Source: CALBZH01 sp964538515 (GTDB lineage Bacteria > Desulfobacterota > Syntrophobacteria > Syntrophobacterales > Syntrophobacteraceae). Taken from it: a stretch of 64,000 nt of DNA. Shown here piece by piece: positions 17,649 to 25,581 of the stretch. Positions within the stretch are counted from its first letter, which is position 1, and each line of letters begins with the position of its first letter. The position numbers were made by a program, and so were the translations under genes. Location of the stretch: positions 1-64,000 of the forward strand of contig CAZIEW010000012.1 of NCBI GenBank assembly GCA_964538515.1, in the 5' to 3' direction. The notes beneath the pieces were generated by a model. The model had not been told where the DNA came from, made no database searches, and worked only from the letters and a program-made list of their open reading frames with translations.

Positions 17649-18041
17649 ATGCATGAGCCCATATTGGTCATAGACGCCAGTCCCGATGAGGGTGGGAAGC
17701 TCTGTGCCATGCTCAGCCGCCATCGTTATTCCGCCATAGGACTGCATTCGCTCGATGAGCTCACGGAGAAGATCCGGAGCGGTCCATGCCACGCCGTAAT
17801 TCTCGATCTCGACACCCTGCCCGTGGACAACCGCTTCATTCGAAATCTGTGTAAGCGCAATCCCCGCCTTTGCGTCATCGGGACTTCGAGCCGAACGTTT
17901 CACCCGGAGCTCGAGGAATCCATGCGGACCCATATTTCGGCCTGCTTGAGCAAGCCGGTGGATGAGGATGAGCTGATCTATTGGCTGGAGTCCATTTGTG
18001 AAGGGAACCCGAAACCGAGGGCTTCGCCTTGTGATGTGTGA
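17649..18041 (+). CDS. Stand-alone CheY-like receiver domain protein
   Basis: 130 residues comprising a single receiver domain. Visible landmarks are ILVIDASPDE at the N-terminus (acidic pocket), AVILDLDTLPVDN with the phosphoacceptor Asp near residue 58, VIGTSSR with the Thr/Ser switch and LSKPVDEDEL with the conserved Lys. There is no output domain. AGGAAG precedes the ATG. It is the first gene after the sigma-54-like promoter and 55 bases before the ferredoxin subunit gene, so it is probably co-expressed with the oxidoreductase. No cognate kinase is adjacent. A role in feedback on the regulator or in an unlinked phosphorelay is conjecture. Confidence 0.8.
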   Translation: MHEPILVIDASPDEGGKLCAMLSRHRYSAIGLHSLDELTEKIRSGPCHAVILDLDTLPVDNRFIRNLCKRNPRLCVIGTSSRTFHPELEESMRTHISACLSKPVDEDELIYWLESICEGNPKPRASPCDV

Positions 18042-18095
18042 AGCATTCGGCTGAGCCATTCGTTGAACTCTCTAACCTTTCCGGAGGACCATTCG

Positions 18096-18821
18096 ATGGA
18101 GAAGACCCGAAAGTCATTGGACCGGCGTGAATTCTTCCGCAAGTTCGGCGCGCAGGTGGCGGGGGCCGGTGCAGGGATACTGCTCGTTCAACAAAGTATT
18201 CCAGCGCTTGCTGCCTCCTCGCCCACCAAGAAGTACGGCATGGTCATCGACACCAATCGCTGCATTGCCTGCCATGGCTGCACCATTGCCTGCACCAGTG
18301 AGAACAATGTACCGGACGGTCATTACCGCAGTTGGGTGAAGATCATGAGCAAAGGCAAATACCCCAACGTCAGTTTTCACTTTCTGCCGCGCCTCTGCAA
18401 CAACTGCGAAGATGCTCCATGTCTCAACCTGTGCCCGACAGGCGCTACGTACCGCACTTATGAAGACGGGGTGGTGCATGTCAACCGTAAGGTTTGCGTC
18501 GGTTGCCGCATCTGCGTGGTTGCATGCCCGTACGGCTCGCGCTTCATCAATCCCATCACCAACACGGCGGACAAGTGCGACTTTTGCTATCACCGCATCA
18601 CCAAGGGACTGAAACCGGCCTGTGTGGACGCGTGCACCGGCAAGGCCCGCATCTTCGGGGACCTGAACGATCCCGAGAGCGAAATTTCTCATTATATCGA
18701 AAACCGCTCTACGCAGCGCCTTCGCGCAGACCTCGACACGCGCCCCAAGGTCCACTACGTGAACGCGGATGAAAACATCATGGGGCCGGACTACGGCAGG
18801 CTCCTTGGAAGGAGGTCATGA
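18096..18821 (+). CDS. Tat-exported four-cluster ferredoxin subunit (TtrB/ArrB/PsrB type)
   Basis: Electron-transfer subunit of a complex iron-sulfur molybdoenzyme, 241 residues from the ATG at 18096 behind GGAGG. A twin-arginine signal (DRREFFRKFG then a hydrophobic stretch, cleavage near ALAAS) sends it to the periplasmic side. Four [4Fe-4S] motifs follow: CIACHGCTIAC, CNNCEDAPCLNLC, CVGCRICVVAC and CDFC-x11-CVDAC. The length and Tat signal fit TtrB (about 244 residues). Its stop overlaps the membrane-subunit gene, so it is expected to shuttle electrons between that anchor and the molybdopterin subunit. Confidence 0.9.
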   Translation: MEKTRKSLDRREFFRKFGAQVAGAGAGILLVQQSIPALAASSPTKKYGMVIDTNRCIACHGCTIACTSENNVPDGHYRSWVKIMSKGKYPNVSFHFLPRLCNNCEDAPCLNLCPTGATYRTYEDGVVHVNRKVCVGCRICVVACPYGSRFINPITNTADKCDFCYHRITKGLKPACVDACTGKARIFGDLNDPESEISHYIENRSTQRLRADLDTRPKVHYVNADENIMGPDYGRLLGRRS

Positions 18822-19969
18822 TGAGCGAATCGACACAATACGTTTACTGGATCGAGCACGGCGTGGCTCTTGGCTATCTCATCGCCTGGTATCTCTGGTT
18901 GATCTCCCTCGCCGAGGGAACCCACATCGTGGCCCACCTGAGCTGGCTCTACTACCGGACCGAAGATTACCGTCCACTGGAAAAGGTGGGAACGTTTCAG
19001 CCATTTATCATTCTGGCTCTCGTCCCGCTCTTTCTCGTCGTGGATCTGGCTCACCCCGAACGATTCTACACCATGTTCTATCATTGGCATTGGACCTCTC
19101 CGGTGGCCTACGGTGTTTACATCATCACCCTGTGCATGATCTCCTATGCCATTCACGCCTATTACCTCTTTAGACCGGAATTGATGCACCGGGCCTCTCA
19201 GGAAGGACCCCTGCAGAGCCTTTATCGGCTTGCGGTGCTCAATCGGGTCGAATCGGGATTTGTCCGGGAAATCCGGAACCGGCAGGAATGGCCTGAGCGC
19301 TTCTGGGCGGGGGTGAGCCTCTTTTTCTCGTTCATGGGGCTCATCTACCTGGGTATCCTGCTTTCATCTTTTAAAGGTCGCGTGGTGTGGCACTCGTCGG
19401 TCATGGTCTTCATCTTCTTCAGCTTCGGGGCCTGTTCCGGATCGGCGTTCCTCATCCTTCTTACGCATCTCAAGAACGGACTGGCGCATACCTCGGCCAA
19501 GGCATTGGCGGAGCAACGCCGCTATCTAGCTGAATTCGGGATCTTGCTGAAATATTCACTGGTGGCCCAGGCCGGCGTATTTTTCATCTATTTCGTTTTA
19601 CTTCAGTATACCGGCATCGGCGGCCGTCTGGCGAGCGAAGTCTTTTTCAGCGGGCCTCGGGCCTTTCAATTCTGGTTCTTTCAGGTGGCTATCGGCCTTA
19701 TTCTGCCCTTCGCGCTCATGCTCTTCAAGAACATGCGCCAAAACGTGATCGTCTCCTGCATCGCTTCCATAGCCGCCATGCTGGGCACTCTGTATGGTTG
19801 TATGAATATCTTCATTGGCGGGCAACTCCTCCCCATGACGCATTTCCGCTGGGAGCACCTGGAGCCGGAGCCTGGGAGGATGGCTTTCGGCATCATCACC
19901 ATGGCCCTCATGTTTGTTTTCTTTCTGGTCACCTACAAGGTCCTGCCTTACGAAAATATCGAAGCATAG
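18821..19969 (+). CDS. NrfD/PsrC-family membrane anchor subunit
   Basis: About 382 residues with some nine to ten hydrophobic membrane helices, of the NrfD/PsrC/TtrC type that exchanges electrons with the quinone pool. Recognisable early segments are YLWLISLAEGTHIVAH and LVPLFLVVDLAHPERFY; the latter DLxHPxR motif is typical of NrfD proteins. I prefer the second of two adjacent ATGs (18821) because AGGAGG then has better spacing. No haem-binding motif is evident. It is placed between the ferredoxin and catalytic subunits, matching the ttrB-ttrC-ttrA order. Confidence 0.9.
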   Translation: MSESTQYVYWIEHGVALGYLIAWYLWLISLAEGTHIVAHLSWLYYRTEDYRPLEKVGTFQPFIILALVPLFLVVDLAHPERFYTMFYHWHWTSPVAYGVYIITLCMISYAIHAYYLFRPELMHRASQEGPLQSLYRLAVLNRVESGFVREIRNRQEWPERFWAGVSLFFSFMGLIYLGILLSSFKGRVVWHSSVMVFIFFSFGACSGSAFLILLTHLKNGLAHTSAKALAEQRRYLAEFGILLKYSLVAQAGVFFIYFVLLQYTGIGGRLASEVFFSGPRAFQFWFFQVAIGLILPFALMLFKNMRQNVIVSCIASIAAMLGTLYGCMNIFIGGQLLPMTHFRWEHLEPEPGRMAFGIITMALMFVFFLVTYKVLPYENIEA

Positions 19970-19983
19970 GAGGGAGTATCCTC

Positions 19984-22791
19984 ATGAGCACGAGCAGAAG
20001 AAATTTCATCAAGGGAGCGATGGCGCTATCCGGGCTGCTGGCAACCAGCGGCTGTATGACCGAGGGCGACAAGCCCAAAGACTGGATCACCGGAGCCCCG
20101 GACCCGGACGCGGTGGAGGCGACCAAGGTCGTCCGCACCGTGTGCCTTGGGTGTCACAGCGCCTGCGGGCTTCAGACGAAGATAAAGGACGGTGTCCTCG
20201 TCAAGATCGACGGCAACCCGTATCACCCCAACGTGAATGAAACTCATCTTCCCTACGCGACCGATCCCAAGGAGGCTGCGAAGGTGAACGGGACGGTCTG
20301 CGCAAAAGGCGGCGCAACCATGCAGACCATGTACAACCCATACCGCGTTCAGCATCCGCTCAAACGAGTGGGGCCGCGGGGATCGGGAAAGTGGAAGACG
20401 ATCACCTGGGACCAGGCCTACACGGAGATCATCGAGGGGGGAGACCTTTTCGGAGAGGGCCATGTGGATGGACTCAAGGCTATCCGCAACTTCGATCCCA
20501 TAGATCCGCAAGCGCCGGAGCTCGGTCCCAAAGCAAACCAGCTCTGCTTCATGGCGGGCCGCATCGAGCATGGTCGCAAGGAGTTTACGGACCGATGGTT
20601 CGAGGATTGTTACGGCACCGTGAATCGGCGAAACGACCATACCTCCATCTGCGAGACCTCCCATCACGTGGGATTGAGCCTCTGCTTCAAAGACTCGACT
20701 CATATCAAGCCCGACATCATGAGCACCGAATACATCATCTTCTTCGGCACCACGCCGTATGAAGCCAACTTCCCCATGCAGGCATTGGCCCGGAAGCTGA
20801 ATTTCTTCCGGGAGCGGGGCGGCACCATGGTGATCGTGGACCCGCGGTTTTCCAATTCGGCTTCCAAGGCAGCCCGCTGGATCCCCATATTGCCTGGGAC
20901 GGATGCTGCCTTTGCCTTGGGAATGATACGCTGGATGATGGACCACGACCGGGTGGACCTCGGGTACCTCTCCTATCCCAACGCGGCGGCCGCCGAAAAA
21001 GGGGCCGGCCACCTCACCTGGTCCAACGCAACCTACCTGGTCCGAGAAGACAATCGCAAGCTGCTGCGGGACGGCGACGCTTTCCTGGTGATGCAGGGGG
21101 GTGTCGCGACGCCGGCCGAAAAGGCGAGTACCGCAGACCTGTTGGTGGATACGACCATCGACGGAGTGAAAGTGCAAAGCGTTTACAAGCTCCTGAAAGA
21201 TCGGGTGATGTCCCGTACCGTCAAGGAGTATGCCGAAATCTGTGGTGTGGACGCTGCCATGATCGAGCGGGAAGCAGACGATTTCAGTTCACATTCCCGC
21301 AAGGCGGTGGCCGATTTTTACCGCGGCTCGGTTCAACATACCAATGGCACCTACACGGCGCGCACCCTGGCCTGCCTGAACTTTCTCATCGGCAACGTCT
21401 CATGGCGGGGCGGCTGTGAGGCCCATGGAGGCAGCCACTGGCACGAAATGGGTGGGAAACCGGGAAACCCCTATGATCTTTCCAAGAAGGACGATTTCAC
21501 CCCCGGTAGAGTTAAAGCCGCGGGAATGCCCATCGAGCGCCACAAGAAGAAATACGAAGACACCACGGAATTCAAAAAGAACGGTTATCCGGCAAAACGG
21601 CCCTGGTTCCCTTTCGCCAACGACCACGTCTACCAGGAGGTCTTTCCCAGCATTGCCGCTCAATACCCTTACCAGATCAAGTGCCTGATCACGCATTGGA
21701 ACAACGTGGTCTATGCCGCTCCTGCGGGGATCCACCAGATCGAAGCGGTGAAGGACCCGAAAGTCCTGCCTCTCTTCATTGCTACGGACATCGTGATGGG
21801 CGAAACCTCCTCGCTGGCGGACTACATCCTGCCGTGCCGCCACTTTCTCGAGGACTACGCAACGCCCCATGTGGCCCCGACCATTCTCACCACAACGAGC
21901 GGCGTTCGGCAGCCCGTCGTGGAACCGGTATTCAAGGACACCAAACAGCTCGAGCAAATATTTATCGACATCGGGTTGAAGATGGGACTTCCGGGGGTGG
22001 GCAAAGACGGCTTGGGCAAAGGGAGAGACCTCTTCACCACCTGGGACTGGTATAAGCTGCTGGTGGCCAACATCGCCTACGGCGACAAGGAAAACGAGGC
22101 GGTCCCCGGGGCCACCGAGGAAGAAAAGGTCCGGTATGTGCTGGAACGGGGCGGCCGATTCGAAGATTACGGGAACGCCTACAAAGGCGCATACACGAAG
22201 CACGCCTACAAGGGGCCTTGTCTCATATACAACGAAAATTTGGCCGCCACAAAGGACTCCATGACAGGCCAATACTACGACGGCCTGCCCTTCTACGAGC
22301 CGATCAGGGACTGTCTCGGAAGGCCCTTGGACGACAAAGCTTCCCGGTACCCCTTCCACATCATCACCTATCATCCCGTCTATCACGCCCAGGCGCGAAC
22401 GGCCGCCAGCTCATGGCTCATGGGGGTCACTCCCGAGGAAACCGTCCAGATCAACGCGGCCGATGCGGCACGTCTCGGCATCAAGCACGGCGACATGGTG
22501 CGGGTTTATTCCGAGAGCAACAAGGAAGGCGTGCGGGGCAAGGCATGGGTGATGGAGGGGATGCGTCCCGGCATCGTTTGCATCCCTCACTCGCTGGGAC
22601 ATTGGCAATACGGCAGTCGATCCTTCGACGTGGACGGTCAGAAGAGCGCTTCAGCCGCATGGATCGGCCGCGGCTGCTCGGCCAATCCCGTCATGCAGCT
22701 CGACCCCCATCTGAAGGACGTCTGTCTGCAGGACCCGATCGGGGGGAGCGCCTCCTTTTACGATTCACGGGTCGCCATAGAGAAAGCCTGA
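19984..22791 (+). CDS. Tat-exported molybdopterin oxidoreductase catalytic subunit (TtrA/ArrA/PsrA-like)
   Basis: 935 residues of the DMSO-reductase family, starting at 19984 behind AGGAGG. A Tat signal (SRRNFIKGAMALSG) is followed by a [4Fe-4S] site C-x2-C-x3-C (C54, C57, C61) and the fourth Cys at about 106, a long 44-residue spacer. The predicted Mo ligand is Cys223 in DHTSICETSHHVG, preceded by AGRIEHGRKEF (about 191-201). The C-terminal MGD-binding domain includes YHPVYHAQARTA and LGIKHGDMVRVY. The long Cys spacer, GNPYHPN segment and B-C-A gene order resemble tetrathionate reductase. As I recall, ArrA carries RGRY and ArxA GRGWG ahead of the Mo ligand, and neither is present. Periplasmic reduction of a sulfur or arsenic oxyanion is likely; the substrate is unresolved. 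Confidence 0.88.
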   Translation: MSTSRRNFIKGAMALSGLLATSGCMTEGDKPKDWITGAPDPDAVEATKVVRTVCLGCHSACGLQTKIKDGVLVKIDGNPYHPNVNETHLPYATDPKEAAKVNGTVCAKGGATMQTMYNPYRVQHPLKRVGPRGSGKWKTITWDQAYTEIIEGGDLFGEGHVDGLKAIRNFDPIDPQAPELGPKANQLCFMAGRIEHGRKEFTDRWFEDCYGTVNRRNDHTSICETSHHVGLSLCFKDSTHIKPDIMSTEYIIFFGTTPYEANFPMQALARKLNFFRERGGTMVIVDPRFSNSASKAARWIPILPGTDAAFALGMIRWMMDHDRVDLGYLSYPNAAAAEKGAGHLTWSNATYLVREDNRKLLRDGDAFLVMQGGVATPAEKASTADLLVDTTIDGVKVQSVYKLLKDRVMSRTVKEYAEICGVDAAMIEREADDFSSHSRKAVADFYRGSVQHTNGTYTARTLACLNFLIGNVSWRGGCEAHGGSHWHEMGGKPGNPYDLSKKDDFTPGRVKAAGMPIERHKKKYEDTTEFKKNGYPAKRPWFPFANDHVYQEVFPSIAAQYPYQIKCLITHWNNVVYAAPAGIHQIEAVKDPKVLPLFIATDIVMGETSSLADYILPCRHFLEDYATPHVAPTILTTTSGVRQPVVEPVFKDTKQLEQIFIDIGLKMGLPGVGKDGLGKGRDLFTTWDWYKLLVANIAYGDKENEAVPGATEEEKVRYVLERGGRFEDYGNAYKGAYTKHAYKGPCLIYNENLAATKDSMTGQYYDGLPFYEPIRDCLGRPLDDKASRYPFHIITYHPVYHAQARTAASSWLMGVTPEETVQINAADAARLGIKHGDMVRVYSESNKEGVRGKAWVMEGMRPGIVCIPHSLGHWQYGSRSFDVDGQKSASAAWIGRGCSANPVMQLDPHLKDVCLQDPIGGSASFYDSRVAIEKA

Positions 22792-22816
22792 GATGCCGTG
22801 GTGAAGGAGGACCACC

Positions 22817-23485
22817 GTGACCAACAATCAGGACAGCACCATGGAAAGAGCGCGCGGACAGGTTTACGCGTATTTTTCCGCTCTCTTTTTGAACCAGCCC
22901 ACAGCACACGGGCTGGCCCAATTGCTGAGTGAAGACGGAGTCGATGCCTGGGAGAGCATGTTCCCGCAGCACCCGGCGTGTGCAAGGCTGAGAGAGCTCT
23001 CGCAAGCCTATCACAGGGGCGAATGGCAAGCCGACGACTTTGTGCTGGACTATGAGGCCTTGTTCCGCGTGCCCGGCCAAAGCTATGTCCACCCGTTCGA
23101 GTCGGTCTATCGCCAGGAAGGTTTTGCCGCGGGCAAAGTGAAAGGTTGTGCGGTGCTGGCAGAACCGGCCCGGGAAGTGGCGGCGGTCTATCGCGAGCAA
23201 GGTTTGGCGCCCAGGGAAGGATTCACGGAGCTCCCCGACCACTTGGGCGTCGAGCTGGAGCTCATGGCCGTTCTTTGCCGGAGAGCGGCCAAGGCCTATG
23301 ACGAAGAAAGTCCGCATGATGCCGTGCGTTTGACGACCCGGCAGCGCGATTTTCTTTCACAGCACCTGCTCAAATGGGGTCCGCAATGCTTGACGAAGGT
23401 TCGAGAAAACGGAAGGACCCCTTTGTACGGCTGCCTGGCCGACCTCCTGCGCGCTTTTCTGGAAAAGGAAGGCGAACTGAGTTGA
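22817..23485 (+). CDS. TorD-family molybdoenzyme chaperone
   Basis: A 222-residue all-helical cytoplasmic protein of the TorD/DmsD/NarJ redox-enzyme maturation family. The hallmark PDHLGVELELMAVLC is present at about residues 140-154, with YEALFRVPG and a FLSQHLLKWGP segment. GTG start at 22817 with AAGGAGG upstream. It lies 25 bases after the catalytic subunit. Such chaperones bind the Tat signal of the cognate molybdoenzyme and hold it until the cofactor is inserted, so its partner is almost certainly the protein encoded at 19984-22791. Confidence 0.9.
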   Translation: MTNNQDSTMERARGQVYAYFSALFLNQPTAHGLAQLLSEDGVDAWESMFPQHPACARLRELSQAYHRGEWQADDFVLDYEALFRVPGQSYVHPFESVYRQEGFAAGKVKGCAVLAEPAREVAAVYREQGLAPREGFTELPDHLGVELELMAVLCRRAAKAYDEESPHDAVRLTTRQRDFLSQHLLKWGPQCLTKVRENGRTPLYGCLADLLRAFLEKEGELS

Positions 23486-23549
23486 TAGGGAAGCCGAAAC
23501 CGGATGGGGGATCAGTCGGATATATGGCGTTGTCCCAGGAGTATGCCCC

Positions 23550-24239
23550 ATGAACGATTTTGAAACCTTGTTGGCTTCTTCAGCGGAGGCCCACGGGCAC
23601 CTGTGTCCCGGTCAGGTCGTGGGAGTCCGGATGGCCATGCTGGGGTGCCGTCTGATCGGGCTGGATGACCCGACGAGCCGGGAGCAGATCAAGAAGCTCA
23701 TCGTCTACGTCGAGATGGACCGGTGCGCCGCCGATGCCGTGGCCCACGTCACGGGGGTCAAGCTCGGCCGCCGGTCCCTCAAGTTCATGGATTTCGGGAT
23801 CATGGCGGCGAGCTTTCTCAACCTGGAAACGGGGAAAGCGTATCGAGTCCTTTCAACCGAGGAGTCCCGGGAGCTGGCCCACCTGTACGCACCCGAAATC
23901 TGCGAAAAATATCCTCAGCAGCTCGAAGCTTACAAGCGCATGCCCGACTCCGTCCTTTTCAGGATTCAGGAGGTACGGATCGAGATCGATGAGGCCGACC
24001 TGCCGGGGAGGACCCGAAGCAAGGTCCCCTGTTCCCGGTGCGGACAGGTGGTCCGGGATCGTCGGGAGATCCGGGTTGATGGCGCTCCTCTCTGCGCTCA
24101 CTGCGCCGGGAGAAGCTATTTTCGGGAGGCCAGGGACGTCGGCCGAGCGGACCTCGAGTCATTCTCCAGTACGAGGACGCCTCATGGCGCTCGGCCCCCT
24201 GGAATCCTGACCGTCGGTCGGCATGATGTGATCCACTGA
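23550..24239 (+). CDS. FmdE-family protein with C-terminal zinc ribbon
   Basis: 229 residues. The N-terminal part is the FmdE (formylmethanofuran dehydrogenase subunit E) domain with HGHLCPGQVVGVRMA and the MDRCAADAVAHVTG segment, whose His/Cys residues bind metal. Around residues 155-185 a C4 zinc ribbon follows (CSRCG and CAHCA). The name does not imply methanogenesis: FmdE proteins are common beside Mo/W enzymes in anaerobes and are suspected to help cofactor or metal handling. It sits between torD and a MoeA-like gene, which supports such an accessory role. The last 35 residues look unstructured. The exact function is unknown. Confidence 0.85.
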   Translation: MNDFETLLASSAEAHGHLCPGQVVGVRMAMLGCRLIGLDDPTSREQIKKLIVYVEMDRCAADAVAHVTGVKLGRRSLKFMDFGIMAASFLNLETGKAYRVLSTEESRELAHLYAPEICEKYPQQLEAYKRMPDSVLFRIQEVRIEIDEADLPGRTRSKVPCSRCGQVVRDRREIRVDGAPLCAHCAGRSYFREARDVGRADLESFSSTRTPHGARPPGILTVGRHDVIH

Positions 24240-24285
24240 AAGTCTCGGACCTATCACGATCGAGTAAAACGCAGGAGAGCTCGCC

Positions 24286-25317
24286 GTGCTGAAGATCATC
24301 CCACTAGAAGAGTCCGTAGGGTGCACCCTGGCCCATGACATCACGGAAATCCGGCCCGGAGAATTCAAGGGACCGGCGTTTCGAAAGGGCCACGTTGTCT
24401 GTCACGAGGATCTCTGCCATCTGGAGCGACTGGGGAAGAACCATCTCTACGTCGCGGAGCTTGCCGTAGACGAAATCCACGAAAATGAAGCGGCGGTCAT
24501 GCTGGCCGACGCCCTTGCGGGGGCCGGCATTTCCTGGACCGGCGAGCCGAAAGAAGGGCGCATCAATCTCTACGCCGCCCACGACGGCCTGCTTCGGGTC
24601 GAGACGACGACTCTCGCCGCCTTCAACATGGTCGACGAGGTGATGTGCGCCACGCTTCACAACCACACGCTGGTCCGAAAGGGAAACCTGGTTGCCGCCA
24701 CCCGGGCTATTCCCCTCGTCATGAAACGGGCCGCCATCGAGCGTGCCTCCGAGATCGCACGGCTCAATGGTCCGGTGCTGACGGTCACTCCTTTGCGTCA
24801 GGCGCGAGTGGGAATCATCGTCACGGGAAACGAGGTCTTCAACGGGCTGATCCAGGACCGGTTCGCCCCCATCCTCAGAGAAAAGGTTGAAAACCTGGGA
24901 TCGCAGGTGAGCGCTCTGGATTTCGTCCCGGACGATGCGGAGCAGATCGCGGCAACCATCCGCTCCCAGCTCGACCGAGATTGCGATCTTCTCCTGCTGA
25001 CCGGCGGGATGAGCGTGGATCCCGACGATGTGACGCGTCACGGAATCCGCAAAGCCGGCGCCAACGAGCTTCACTACGGCTCGTCGGTCCTTCCGGGAGC
25101 CATGTTCCTGGTGGCCTATCTCGGTGATATTCCGCTCCTTGGCGTACCCGGCTGCGCGCTGCACCACAAGGTCACCGTGCTGGACTTGATCCTGCCCCGA
25201 ATTCTCGCCGGGCAGCGGGTGAACAAGGCTCAGCTCGCCTTTCTGGGCCACGGGGGCCTTTGTCGTGACTGCCCCGAATGCCACTATCCACAGTGTCCGT
25301 TCGGGAAAGGGGTTTGA
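24286..25317 (+). CDS. MoeA-like molybdopterin-binding protein with Cys-rich tail
   Basis: 343 residues from a GTG with AGGAGA upstream. It has a MoCF/MoeA-type molybdopterin-binding core (IIVTGNEVF near 180 and LLLTGGMSVDPDD near 240) and an N-terminal segment resembling the start of MoeA (LEESVGCTLAHDITEI). It is shorter than MoeA (about 400) and the middle domain is atypical, so it is likely a specialised paralogue rather than the housekeeping Mo-insertase. The C-terminus ends in CRDCPECHYPQCPFGKG, a cysteine cluster not found in MoeA, which may bind metal. It is the last gene of the oxidoreductase cluster; Mo-cofactor delivery is the natural inference. Confidence 0.82.
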   Translation: MLKIIPLEESVGCTLAHDITEIRPGEFKGPAFRKGHVVCHEDLCHLERLGKNHLYVAELAVDEIHENEAAVMLADALAGAGISWTGEPKEGRINLYAAHDGLLRVETTTLAAFNMVDEVMCATLHNHTLVRKGNLVAATRAIPLVMKRAAIERASEIARLNGPVLTVTPLRQARVGIIVTGNEVFNGLIQDRFAPILREKVENLGSQVSALDFVPDDAEQIAATIRSQLDRDCDLLLLTGGMSVDPDDVTRHGIRKAGANELHYGSSVLPGAMFLVAYLGDIPLLGVPGCALHHKVTVLDLILPRILAGQRVNKAQLAFLGHGGLCRDCPECHYPQCPFGKGV

Positions 25318-25581
25318 GCCATCAGGACAATTTGAGTACTGCCTTCCAAACGAATGAATGCATTTGTAATCCATGGGAAGGCAAGGAAGCCCTTGATGAG
25401 GCCCATAGAGAGGTAGGGCTAGTCTTGGAATCCCCAGTGGCTGGGCCGAGCGTCCAGGCTGGAGCGCGGGTTGCCGTCAATATCAAGGGAACACTTGATC
25501 CGTGATTGGACCCGTGGCATGGTGGTGGTGATCCGGTCCGAGCTCGCACGGGATCTCGCTTTCAACCTGTAAGGATCGACC

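Noticed and set aside
19984..22791. Labelling the catalytic subunit as respiratory arsenate reductase ArrA because ars genes are in the window
   Set aside because: The ars operon is about 11 kb away with the por genes in between, the expected Mo-pocket signature is missing and the gene order fits ttrBCA better.
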